From Bradyrhizobium sp. MOS003 (GTDB lineage Bacteria; Pseudomonadota; Alphaproteobacteria; Rhizobiales; Xanthobacteraceae): 64,000 nt of DNA. A program made the translations under genes and the position numbers. A model generated the notes under the pieces. The model saw only the letters and a program-made list of their open reading frames with translations. It did not search any database and was not told the origin of the DNA. Positions 37,016-44,602 of the stretch are shown one piece after another; positions within the stretch are counted from its first letter, which is position 1; every line of letters begins with the position of its first letter. The stretch lies in NCBI RefSeq assembly GCF_003020125.1, contig NZ_PYFW01000001.1, positions 1,364,001 to 1,428,000 on the forward strand, read 5' to 3'.

Positions 37016-37665
37016 TGGCCTGGACCCGTGAACAGATGGCCGCACGCGCCGCAAAGGAACTGCGCGACGGCTATTACGTCAATCTCGGCATCGGCATACC
37101 GACGCTGGTTTCGAACTACATCCCCGACGGGGTCGATGTCAGCCTGCAGAGCGAGAACGGCATGCTCGGCATGGGTCCGTTCCCCTATGAGGGCGAGGAA
37201 GACGCCGACCTGATCAATGCCGGCAAGCAGACCGTGAGCGAGCTGCCGTCGACCTCGTATTTCTCCAGCGCGGATTCGTTCGGCATGATCCGCGGCGGCC
37301 ACATGGACCTCTCGATCCTCGGCGCCATGCAGGTGGCCCAGAACGGTGACCTCGCCAACTGGATGATCCCCGGCAAGATGGTCAAGGGCATGGGCGGCGC
37401 GATGGATCTCGTCGCCGGCGTCAAGCGCGTCGTCGTGGTGATGGAGCATTCGGCCAAGGACGGCTCCAAGCTCCTGAAGCAGTGCAACCTGCCGCTGACC
37501 GGCGAGCGCGTGGTCGATATGGTCGTCACGGATCTCGCCGTCTTCACCATCGACAAGCACGGCGACGGTGGCATGGCCCTGATCGAACTTGCCGACGGCG
37601 TCTCGCTTGACGAGGTCAAGGCCAAGACCGAAGCCGAATTCCGCGTCGCGCTGAAGAACACGTAA
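37015..37665 (+). CDS. scoB: 3-oxoacid CoA-transferase subunit B
   Basis: A 216-residue catalytic subunit. The [10 protein letters not shown] motif holds the active-site Glu that forms the acyl-CoA intermediate. [12 protein letters not shown] is the conserved N-terminal motif. With subunit A it converts acetoacetate to acetoacetyl-CoA; use for host-derived or polyhydroxybutyrate-derived acetoacetate is inference. Confidence 0.93.
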   Translation: MAWTREQMAARAAKELRDGYYVNLGIGIPTLVSNYIPDGVDVSLQSENGMLGMGPFPYEGEEDADLINAGKQTVSELPSTSYFSSADSFGMIRGGHMDLSILGAMQVAQNGDLANWMIPGKMVKGMGGAMDLVAGVKRVVVVMEHSAKDGSKLLKQCNLPLTGERVVDMVVTDLAVFTIDKHGDGGMALIELADGVSLDEVKAKTEAEFRVALKNT

Positions 37666-37749
37666 GGTCTTCGCGAATCATTGTGAAATGGCCGGGCTTC
37701 GTCCCGGCCATTTTCATGCGTGGCATCCGGTGTTGGCACCTGCTCCGCC

Positions 37750-37838
37750 TCGTCATTGCGAGGAGCCCTTGCGACGAAGCAATCCCGGCTGTTTCCGCGG
37801 CAAGAGTCTGGATTGCTTCGCTACGCTCGCAATGACGG
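37750..37838. repeat. Palindromic repeat, CGTCATTGCGAG family (copy 1)
   Basis: The ends CGTCATTGCGAG and CTCGCAATGACG form inverted arms, with internal AAGCAATCC / GATTGCTTCG matches. It lies between scoB and nirV. Two related copies are at 57212-57291 and 63320-63405. Confidence 0.8.
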
Positions 37839-37878
37839 AGTCGAAGCAAGCGCCGTCGCTCTTGCAATGCGCGCGCCG

Positions 37879-37943
37879 GTAGCCCGCATGAGCGAAGCGA
37901 CACGCGGGATATCCCCGGGTGTCGCTTCGCTCACCCGGGCTAC
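37879..37943. repeat. Palindromic repeat with 15-bp inner arms
   Basis: Outer arms GTAGCCCG / CGGGCTAC and inner arms TGAGCGAAGCGACAC / GTGTCGCTTCGCTCA. It lies 12 bp past the nirV stop, next to the copy-1 repeat. Confidence 0.7.
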
Positions 37944-37954
37944 GTGCTACGCGA

Positions 37955-38833
37955 TCAAGACCTCACCGCCCACACCTTGCCCCAGCGCGCCGACACGCTC
38001 GCGACCCAGGACGTTTCCTCGCGCACCAGGCGGAAGCCGAGATTTGCGGGCGGCACGCCTTGGGCGCAGCCGCCGGCGCGGGCGTCGCGGATGAAATCGG
38101 TGACATAGGCGCGGTGGGCACCCTCGGCGACACGCACGCCGCAGTTCACGGTCGGGCGGTCGGCATTGCCTGAAGCGTCGACGCGCGAGCGCACGAAGCA
38201 GGTCGAGGTCCACTCCCAGACGTTGCCGGCGAGGTCTTCGACGCCGTGCTCGTTCGGGCCGAACTTGCCGAACGGATAGGCCGTGGTGTCGGAGAGGTCG
38301 CGTTCCGATTCGCGCTCATAGCGGCTGATCCAGCGCTTCGAAGGATCGTCTGCGTCGACCGGTACGCTATCATCCCTGAAGCGGGAGCCGGCCGCAAAAG
38401 CCCATTCCGCATCGCTCGGCAATCGGTAATGGTGACCCGTCTTGCGCGACAGCCAGCCGGCATAGGCCTCGGCATCGTGCCAGCTCACCTGCACCGCGGG
38501 GCGATCGGGAGCGATGGCGACGTCGCGATCGAGCGCGCGGCATGCGCCGTCCTGTACGCAAAGCTGATAGTCGGATGAGGAGACCTGGTTTCGCATGATG
38601 TGCAGGGGACGGTCGATGCGCATCGCGCGCAACGGCGCCTCCGCCTGCTGCCCACCGCGCGTGAAATCGCCGGCCTCGCGATAGGACAGGCTGCCTGCCG
38701 CGACCCTGACGATCGCAGGCTCGGCCGCCGTGCCGTGGACGGCCACGTCCGAGACCAGCGGCGCAACCGCGACCGGTCCTGCGAGCCCGGCGGCGCAGGC
38801 GAGTGCCAGTTTGAGCTTGAATGCGATCAGCAT
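37955..38833 (-). CDS. nirV: NirV, SUMF1-domain protein linked to copper nitrite reductase
   Basis: A 292-residue exported protein with a signal peptide (1-24) and a formylglycine-generating-enzyme-like (SUMF1) domain. The fold signatures are SWHDAEAYAGWLSRKTGHHYRLPSDAEWAFAA, NVWEWTSTCFV and the C-terminal ANLGFRLVRE. The usual RGGSW motif with active-site Cys is replaced by CGVRVAEG, so oxidase activity of the FGE kind is doubtful. NirV commonly follows nirK in denitrifiers; its function is not settled. It is 53 bp downstream of nirK with a hairpin between. Confidence 0.9.
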   Translation of the reverse strand: MLIAFKLKLALACAAGLAGPVAVAPLVSDVAVHGTAAEPAIVRVAAGSLSYREAGDFTRGGQQAEAPLRAMRIDRPLHIMRNQVSSSDYQLCVQDGACRALDRDVAIAPDRPAVQVSWHDAEAYAGWLSRKTGHHYRLPSDAEWAFAAGSRFRDDSVPVDADDPSKRWISRYERESERDLSDTTAYPFGKFGPNEHGVEDLAGNVWEWTSTCFVRSRVDASGNADRPTVNCGVRVAEGAHRAYVTDFIRDARAGGCAQGVPPANLGFRLVREETSWVASVSARWGKVWAVRS

Positions 38834-38851
38834 GGTCGTTCCCCGAAGGAA

Positions 38852-38879
38852 GAAGGGGCCGGTGATGACCGGCCCCTTC
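38852..38879 (-). terminator. Hairpin between nirK and nirV
   Basis: Perfect 12-bp stem GAAGGGGCCGGT / ACCGGCCCCTTC with a 4-base loop, directly after the nirK stop. On the minus strand it is followed by TTCTTCC. It probably ends most nirK transcripts while letting some reach nirV. Confidence 0.75.
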
Positions 38880-38885
38880 TCACGT

Positions 38886-39992
38886 CTAGTTGGTGTTGGC
38901 GGCAGGGATTTCGGCAGGTGCCTTCACCTGGGTCATCAGATCCTCGTTCCACTTGCCTTCGACCTTGAAGTGCGCGGTGGCACCGAGGTCCGCCGCCTCG
39001 ATCAGATTGTGCGTGACATAGGCGTAGATGCCGGGCTGCTGGAATTTGTACAGCGCAGCTCCCGCCGAGCCGCCGCGGATGAACCAGGTCTCGAGCCCGA
39101 CTTCGGGTGCATTGCCGAATTTGCCGGTCTCCCAGACATAATCGCCATGGCCGCCGATCAGATGTGGACGGCTGTCGCGATTGGCCTGCGAATGCACGAT
39201 CAGCACGTTCTCGCCGACATTGGCCGTCAGCGCGTTCTTGCCGGTGAGCGCGCCGACCTTGCCGTTGAACACGACATGGGAGGGGATCAGCTTCTTCATC
39301 ACCTCTTCGGTGTCGGTGAAGGCTTCGCCAGGCGAGTCGTAGGACTTGAAATTGCCCTTCTCGTCGCGCGGCACATACATATCCTGCTCGCCGATGTAGT
39401 AGACCTTGTCGTATTTCAGCGCGTGGCCCTTGCCGTCGTTGAGTCCGTCACGCGGCAGCACCATCACGGCGCCGTTCATGCCGGAGACGACGTGCCAGGG
39501 GATCATCGGACCGCCCGGGGCGCAGTGATAGACGAACACGCCGGTCTTGGTTGCCTTCCAGCGCAGCACGACCTGCTCGCCGGGATTGATCAGCGTGAGC
39601 GCGCCGCCGCCGAGCGCGCCGGTCGCGGAATGGAAGTCGATGTTGTGCGGCATCGTGTTGGTGGCGGGATTGACCAGTGTCGTTTCGACGTAGTCGCCCT
39701 CATGCACCACCATCAGCGGGCCGGGCATCGAGCCGTTGAAGGTCATCGCCTGGAAGGTCGTGCCCTTCTCGTCGATGACGACCTTCTTCTCCTCGATCGT
39801 GAGCGTGAACTCGATGATTTTGGGGCCTTGCTTGGTCGCCTGCTCGTGCGCATGCACGAAGGGCGGAGCGACCAGCTCGACCTTCTGGCGCGGCAGTTTG
39901 AGATCATCGGCAGCCAAGGAGGGGGTCGCCAGCATCAGAGCTGTCGCGGCGGCGCTGATCAATGCGGCTCTGCGGGTGAACATCGGAAGCAT
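38886..39992 (-). CDS. nirK: Copper-containing nitrite reductase
   Basis: A 368-residue periplasmic enzyme that reduces nitrite to NO. A Tat-like signal ([13 protein letters not shown]) ends at residue 27. Type 1 copper ligands are His116, Cys157, His167 and Met172 in [18 protein letters not shown]. Type 2 ligands are His121 in PHNIDFH, His156, and the His of [14 protein letters not shown]; Asp119 is the catalytic acid. All sites look intact. A FNR/NnrR-type box at 40053-40066 lies 61 bp upstream of the ATG. Confidence 0.97.
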   Translation of the reverse strand: MLPMFTRRAALISAAATALMLATPSLAADDLKLPRQKVELVAPPFVHAHEQATKQGPKIIEFTLTIEEKKVVIDEKGTTFQAMTFNGSMPGPLMVVHEGDYVETTLVNPATNTMPHNIDFHSATGALGGGALTLINPGEQVVLRWKATKTGVFVYHCAPGGPMIPWHVVSGMNGAVMVLPRDGLNDGKGHALKYDKVYYIGEQDMYVPRDEKGNFKSYDSPGEAFTDTEEVMKKLIPSHVVFNGKVGALTGKNALTANVGENVLIVHSQANRDSRPHLIGGHGDYVWETGKFGNAPEVGLETWFIRGGSAGAALYKFQQPGIYAYVTHNLIEAADLGATAHFKVEGKWNEDLMTQVKAPAEIPAANTN

Positions 39993-40052
39993 CCTTCATC
40001 TGGAAAAGTTTTTGATGACGGATGCAGTGTGCGCCGATCGCGGCAAGCGTGT

Positions 40053-40066
40053 TTGCGCTGCGACAA
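40053..40066 (-). promoter_or_regulatory. FNR/NnrR-type box upstream of nirK
   Basis: TTGCGCTGCGACAA on the plus strand, a TTG-N8-CAA motif of the FNR/FixK/NnrR class. It is 61 bp upstream of the nirK start, a normal activator distance. Confidence 0.65.
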
Positions 40067-40269
40067 GGTATTGCCGGATTCAGCTCCGCAACAGCACCTA
40101 GGTGTTTCAACGGAGCAGGATCGGTGACACCAGGTTAGCCGCATGCGACGGCGTTATGCTGATGTCGAGGCCTGCAAAGGCGTGCGACTCGACAAGGCAT
40201 GCCAGGATGACCGTGCCTGGGAATGCGCGCTTGGATGAGATCGTGATCGGGGCCGCGGAAAAGACGCGG

Positions 40270-40470
40270 CTAAAAGAGATGTACGGCGAGCCGGACCGCC
40301 GCCCAGATGGCCAGCGACAGACCGACGAGGACAGCGATTAAGGCGGCCAGAACGCGCGCGGCGCCGACCGGGGCCGGTGCGGCCGGGGCCGGGCGGAAAT
40401 CGTCGAAACGCGGGATATGGCCGCGGACGTCGAGCAGTGAGAAGATCAGTTCGAGTGCGAAAAGCCTCAT
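40270..40470 (-). CDS. Small membrane protein, function unknown
   Basis: A 66-residue protein with one strong C-terminal membrane helix (ARVLAALIAVLVGLSLAIWAAVRLAV) and an N-terminal amphipathic region with a Pro/Ala-rich linker. The ATG at 40470 was chosen; the longer reading uses a TTG. The perfect FNR-type box at 40534-40547 lies 63 bp upstream, divergent from hemN, so it may belong to the denitrification regulon. Confidence 0.55.
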   Translation of the reverse strand: MRLFALELIFSLLDVRGHIPRFDDFRPAPAAPAPVGAARVLAALIAVLVGLSLAIWAAVRLAVHLF

Positions 40471-40533
40471 GGGCAAACGCTCCGGATGCAGTGCGAATTG
40501 TCGCGATCATGGCCCGGAACCGGCCGCTGCGCT

Positions 40534-40547
40534 TTGCGCGAACGCAA
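40534..40547 (-). promoter_or_regulatory. FNR/NnrR-type box for the small membrane protein
   Basis: TTGCG-CGAA-CGCAA, perfectly symmetric arms, 63 bp upstream of the minus-strand ATG at 40470. It lies 40 bp from the second box, centre to centre, in the same divergent promoter region. Confidence 0.65.
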
Positions 40548-40573
40548 TCTCCGGCGCGCACGCCCGGCCGACT

Positions 40574-40587
40574 TTGCGCGAGCGCAA
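40574..40587 (+). promoter_or_regulatory. FNR/NnrR-type box for hemN
   Basis: TTGCG-CGAG-CGCAA, 89 bp before the hemN ATG. The paired box at 40534-40547 suggests one site for each divergent gene. Confidence 0.65.
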
Positions 40588-40675
40588 GGTCGCCCCCTCG
40601 GATCCAAGGTAATGGAGTGCATTCCGTGATTTGCTTGAGGTCTGCACACGGCGGAAATTTACGAATGGGTAAGAT

Positions 40676-42028
40676 ATGAGAGCTGATCTTGCGGCGAGCT
40701 ACGGCGAAGAGCGATTGCCACGCTACACGAGCTATCCCACCGCACCGCATTTCTCGGCGGCCATTGGTCCGGACACCTACGCCCGGTGGTTGGCGGAGCT
40801 GTCGGCGGGCGCCAGCGCGTCGCTCTATCTCCACGTGCCGTTCTGCCGCGAGATGTGCTGGTACTGCGGCTGCCATACCCAGATCGTCCGCCGCGACGAG
40901 CTCATCGCCGGCTATCAGCGGACGTTGCGCAACGAGATCGCGCAGGTCGCCGAAACCATCGGCCGCCGCATCAAGGTGGAGCATATCCATTTCGGCGGCG
41001 GCACGCCGACGATCATGCAGCCGGAAGCTTTCGCCGAGTTGATGGCGACGATGCGCCAGAAGTTTTTCGTGCTGCCCTCGGCCGAGATCGCGGTCGAGAT
41101 CGATCCCCGCACATTGACCGCCGACATGGTCGATGCCATGCGGCTCTCCGGGGTCAATCGCGCCAGCCTCGGCGTGCAGAGCTTCGATCCCGTGGTGCAG
41201 CGGGCGATCAACCGCGTGCAGAGCTTCGAGCAGACGGCTTCCGTGGTCGACATGCTCCGGCGCGCCGGCATCGAGGGACTCAATTTCGACCTGATCTACG
41301 GCCTGCCGCACCAGACCGTCGCGTCGTGTCTGGATACCGTCCGGCGCAGCCTCACTCTCGCGCCCGACCGCTTCTCCGTGTTCGGTTATGCTCATGTGCC
41401 AAGCTTCAAGAAGCACCAGCAGATGATCAACGAGGCTGTGCTGCCGGACGGCCTCGCGCGCCACGACCAGGCCTGCGCGATCGCGAATGCATTGAAGGAG
41501 GCCGGTTACGTGCAGATCGGGCTCGATCATTTCGCGCGACCCGGCGATTCCATGGCGGTGGCCTTCGAGGAACGGACGCTGCGGCGCAATTTTCAGGGCT
41601 ACACCACTGACAAGAGTGAGGTCCTGCTCGGTTTCGGCGCCAGTGCGATCGGGCATCTGCCGCAGGGTTACGTCCAGAACGAGGTGCAGATCGGCGCCTA
41701 TGCGCAGAGCATCGCCGCAGGCCATCCCGCCACCGCCAAGGGCTATGGGCTCACCGATGACGACCGGCTGCGCGCCGACATCATCGAACGCATCATGTGC
41801 GAGTTCAGCGCCGACCTCGGTGATATCTGCGCTCGCCATGGTGCAGAAGCAGGAGCGATGCTGGACTCGGCATCGCGCCTGAAGCCTCTGATCTCCGACG
41901 GCGTCGTGCGGCTGGACGGCAACCGCCTCGCAGTTGAAAAGGATTCGCGCTTCCTGGTCCGCAGCGTCGCGGCCGCGTTCGATGCGCATCTCAATCCGGC
42001 GAAGCAGCTGCACAGCCGGGCGGTTTAA
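40676..42028 (+). CDS. hemN: Oxygen-independent coproporphyrinogen III oxidase
   Basis: A 450-residue radical-SAM enzyme that makes protoporphyrinogen from coproporphyrinogen without oxygen. The Fe-S motif is FCREMCWYCGC (CxxxCxxC), followed by the SAM-binding HFGGGTP. Length is close to E. coli HemN (457). Anaerobic haem is needed for the oxidases and denitrification enzymes, and the FNR-type box upstream fits that. Confidence 0.95.
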   Translation: MRADLAASYGEERLPRYTSYPTAPHFSAAIGPDTYARWLAELSAGASASLYLHVPFCREMCWYCGCHTQIVRRDELIAGYQRTLRNEIAQVAETIGRRIKVEHIHFGGGTPTIMQPEAFAELMATMRQKFFVLPSAEIAVEIDPRTLTADMVDAMRLSGVNRASLGVQSFDPVVQRAINRVQSFEQTASVVDMLRRAGIEGLNFDLIYGLPHQTVASCLDTVRRSLTLAPDRFSVFGYAHVPSFKKHQQMINEAVLPDGLARHDQACAIANALKEAGYVQIGLDHFARPGDSMAVAFEERTLRRNFQGYTTDKSEVLLGFGASAIGHLPQGYVQNEVQIGAYAQSIAAGHPATAKGYGLTDDDRLRADIIERIMCEFSADLGDICARHGAEAGAMLDSASRLKPLISDGVVRLDGNRLAVEKDSRFLVRSVAAAFDAHLNPAKQLHSRAV

Positions 42029-42037
42029 CCTCGCTCT

Positions 42038-42143
42038 GTCATTCCGGGGCGCGCCCTCTTGGCGCGAGCCCGGAATCCATTTCTCCACGTCATCTGCTGC
42101 GCGATGGATTCCGGGCTCGCGCTCTGCGCGCCCCGGACTGACG
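42038..42143. repeat. Long palindromic repeat after hemN
   Basis: Outer CATTCCGGGGCGCG / CGCGCCCCGGACTG and perfect inner arms GAGCCCGGAATCCAT (42066-42080) / ATGGATTCCGGGCTC (42104-42118). It can also terminate hemN. Confidence 0.7.
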
Positions 42144-42165
42144 CTCTGAGGGACCTCACGCCAGC

Positions 42166-42179
42166 TTGCGCTGCCACAA
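42166..42179 (+). promoter_or_regulatory. FNR/NnrR-type box upstream of the DUF1858 gene
   Basis: TTGCGCTGCCACAA, differing by one base from the nirK box. It is 48 bp before the ATG at 42228. Confidence 0.6.
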
Positions 42180-42227
42180 AGAAACTCCGCTTCCCTCCAT
42201 TATCGTCGTGTCGGAACGGAGGTGTCC

Positions 42228-42425
42228 ATGTCTTTCCGATCCGACGATCTGGTCGATGACATCATGCGCACGGCGCCGCACACGATCCGGGTGTTTCTGG
42301 CCTTCAGGATGGCTTGTGTCGGTTGCCCGATCGCAACCTTCCACACGGTGGATGATGCCTGCCGCGAGCATGGCATCGACCGCGAAAAATTCCTCGCCGC
42401 ATTGTGCGATTGCGTGCCGGCGTGA
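42228..42425 (+). CDS. DUF1858 domain protein
   Basis: A 65-residue protein with the DUF1858 core FLAFRMACVGCPIATFHTVDDACREHGI. The CxxC pair in ACVGCPIA is the conserved site, suggesting a metal or redox role. A strong ribosome-binding site GGAGG and the FNR-type box lie upstream. Members often accompany Fe-S or hybrid-cluster genes (general knowledge); function here is unknown. Confidence 0.85.
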   Translation: MSFRSDDLVDDIMRTAPHTIRVFLAFRMACVGCPIATFHTVDDACREHGIDREKFLAALCDCVPA

Positions 42426-42462
42426 AGCGGTCTGGAATTCGCGCAGGCGCGCGCGGATTCCC

Positions 42463-42505
42463 GGGTGAGGGGCGGCTTTCGCCGTAAGCGGAAGCGCCCT
42501 CACCC
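42463..42505. terminator. Hairpin between convergent DUF1858 and nnrR genes
   Basis: GGGTGAGGG and CCCTCACCC flank an inner hairpin; the pair separates the two stop codons. It probably terminates both transcripts. Confidence 0.55.
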
Positions 42506-42547
42506 CTATCTCGACCTATCCTGTGCGGAGATGTCCCGGCGCGGCTC

Positions 42548-43258
42548 TCACGCCGCGCCGCTGTCGGCGCTCCGCTCCGCCAGCACGACGATCCTGTGCG
42601 GCTCGCGCAGGATGATGCGCTGACGGCCGCTCTCGACGAGGCCCTGGCTCTCCCATCCGCTCAGGATGCGGCTGACCGTGTGCAGCGTGGTGCCGGTCAT
42701 CTGCGCGATGTCCTGACGGCTGATCGGGAAGTCGATCTCGATGCCGTGCTCGAGCTTCTTGCCGGATTGCTTGGCGAGGCGCAGCAGCGCATGCGCGACG
42801 CGTTGCTCGACCTGCTGCGTCGACATTTCCAAGATGCGGGTGTGGCTCTCCTGCAGGCGCGTGCCGACGGTCTGGAGCGTGTTGGCGGCAAGCGAGGGAA
42901 ATCGCTCGACCAGCCGCGGCCAGGCGGAGGTCGGCCAGATCAGCACCACGCTGTCGTCGACCGCGATCGCGGTCGCCGGATATCGCGCGGCCCCGATCGC
43001 CATGGCGAGCCCGAACGTTTCGCCGGGCGCGACGTAGCGGACCACGATCTGCTCGCCGGTCGGCGTGGTCTTGGCAGCGCGGACATGGCCGTGCAGCAGC
43101 AGGAAGAAGGACTGTGCGTCCGCACCCTGCTCGAAAATGGCACTGTTCTTGGGATAACGCGCCGAACGGGCCTCACGCAGGATCTCGTCCAGCGCTTCCG
43201 GCGTGACCCCGGCAAATAGCGGTAAATGCGCAACCAGCGATGTGTCGACCTTGGCCAA
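42548..43258 (-). CDS. nnrR: Crp/Fnr-family regulator, NnrR-like
   Basis: A 236-residue regulator with a cyclic-nucleotide-binding-like sensor domain (LPLFAGVTPEALDEIL to GHVRAAKTTPTGEQIVVRY) and a C-terminal winged helix (SRQDIAQMTGTTLHTVSRILSGWESQGLV). The FNR Fe-S cysteine cluster is absent at the N-terminus, as in NnrR/Dnr proteins that sense NO. The start is TTG at 43258 with a near-perfect AAGGAGG upstream; the frame extends to 43411 but without a ribosome-binding site. It lies beside nnrS and hemN. Confidence 0.87.
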   Translation of the reverse strand: MAKVDTSLVAHLPLFAGVTPEALDEILREARSARYPKNSAIFEQGADAQSFFLLLHGHVRAAKTTPTGEQIVVRYVAPGETFGLAMAIGAARYPATAIAVDDSVVLIWPTSAWPRLVERFPSLAANTLQTVGTRLQESHTRILEMSTQQVEQRVAHALLRLAKQSGKKLEHGIEIDFPISRQDIAQMTGTTLHTVSRILSGWESQGLVESGRQRIILREPHRIVVLAERSADSGAA

Positions 43259-43311
43259 TTCTGCCTCCTTGGCGCTCGGGAGTGTGATGGCACCTGCAAT
43301 CGTCCTGATGT

Positions 43312-43325
43312 TTGCGATAGCGCAA
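43312..43325. promoter_or_regulatory. FNR/NnrR-type box in the nnrR-nnrS divergent promoter
   Basis: Perfect TTGCG-ATAG-CGCAA, 53 bp before the nnrR TTG and 63 bp before the nnrS ATG. It could serve both, including autoregulation. Confidence 0.7.
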
Positions 43326-43388
43326 AACGGAACGGCCGACTGGCAGTATTTTTCCAAACAACGATCTGAATCTATTGGAGTTGACCCC

Positions 43389-44600
43389 ATGGCTGGCACA
43401 CGATCCCGCAAGTATGAGGGCTGGCCGCTGTTTGCGAACAGTTTTCGGCCCTTTTTCCTGCTCGCTGCGATCCAGGCGGGGCTGTCGATCCTGGCCTGGC
43501 TGCCGATGTTCTATGGCGAATTGTCGGTGAGTTCCGCGTTCGCTCCGCGCGACTGGCATGTCCACGAGATGCTCTATGGCTTCCTGCCGGCTGTCATCAC
43601 CGGGTTCCTGTTCACGGCCATCCCGAACTGGACCGGGCGGCTGCCGATTCAGGGCACCTCGCTCGCGGCATTGGTGTTGGTCTGGCTTGCCGGGCGTGTC
43701 GCGGTGACGTTGTCGGCCGACACTGGCTGGGCATTCGCGCTTCTCGTCGATGCCGCCTTCCTGGCACTGGTCGTCGCCGCCGCGGCGCGCGAGATCATCG
43801 CAGGCGGCAACTGGCGCAACCTGCCCGTGGTGGTGCTGGTGTCCGTTCTGCTCGCAGGCAATGTCGCGTTTCATCTCGAGGCGCATTACCGAGGTGCCGC
43901 CGATGTCAGCATTCGTGTCGGCATCGGTGTGGTCACGCTTCTGATCTCGCTGATCGGCGGCCGCATCATTCCGAGCTTCACCCGCAACTGGCTGGTCAAG
44001 TTCAATCCCGGCCGCCTGCCGGTGCCGTTCGGACGCTTCGATGGCGCAGTGATCGGATGCAGCGCGCTCGCGCTCCTCTGCTGGATCGTGGCGCCGCTGA
44101 ATGCCGTCACCGGTGTCCTGATGGCGCTGGTCGGCGGGCTGCATCTGGTGCGGCTTGCGCGCTGGGCCGGCGATCGCACGTTTCGCGAGCGACTGCTGGT
44201 GATCCTGCATATTGGCTATTTCTTCGTGCCGCTCGGCTTCATCCTGCATACGCTGGCGGTTTTCGGCGCGCTGCCGCCGAGCGCCGGCATCCACGCCTGG
44301 ATGACGGGTGCGGCGGGAACGATGACGCTGGCGGTGATGACCCGCGCAAGCCTTGGCCATACTGGACAGGCGTTGACGGCTTCGCCGGCGGTCCAGGGAA
44401 TCTATGCGGCGATCATCATCGCAGCCCTGGCGCGGGTCGCCGCCGTGGTGTTGCCCGCGCACAGCGATGCGTTGTTGCACGTCGCTGCCTGCGGCTGGCT
44501 GGTCGCGTTCCTCGGATTTGCCGTTGCGTTCGGCCCCCTGCTCGCGGGCAGCCGGCGGCGTGCCCTCGCCACGATGGGCGTGCCGGCGCCGGCGCGCTGA
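43389..44600 (+). CDS. nnrS: NnrS family membrane protein
   Basis: A 403-residue protein with about 12 membrane helices. The conserved His-rich region DWHVHEMLYGFLPAVITGFLFTAIPNWTGR is the NnrS signature. NnrS proteins contain haem and copper and lessen the toxic effects of NO. The neighbour nnrR and the box upstream tie it to the NO response. Confidence 0.95.
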   Translation: MAGTRSRKYEGWPLFANSFRPFFLLAAIQAGLSILAWLPMFYGELSVSSAFAPRDWHVHEMLYGFLPAVITGFLFTAIPNWTGRLPIQGTSLAALVLVWLAGRVAVTLSADTGWAFALLVDAAFLALVVAAAAREIIAGGNWRNLPVVVLVSVLLAGNVAFHLEAHYRGAADVSIRVGIGVVTLLISLIGGRIIPSFTRNWLVKFNPGRLPVPFGRFDGAVIGCSALALLCWIVAPLNAVTGVLMALVGGLHLVRLARWAGDRTFRERLLVILHIGYFFVPLGFILHTLAVFGALPPSAGIHAWMTGAAGTMTLAVMTRASLGHTGQALTASPAVQGIYAAIIIAALARVAAVVLPAHSDALLHVAACGWLVAFLGFAVAFGPLLAGSRRRALATMGVPAPAR

Positions 44601-44602
44601 GC

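Noticed and set aside
37750..37943. Possible CRISPR array from nearby palindromic repeats
   Set aside because: The two repeats are different palindromes, not regularly spaced direct repeats, and no cas genes are present.
40154..42088. 644-residue minus-strand ORF opposite hemN and covering the FNR boxes
   Set aside because: Shadow frame; it conflicts with hemN, whose radical-SAM motif is intact, and with the small membrane gene.
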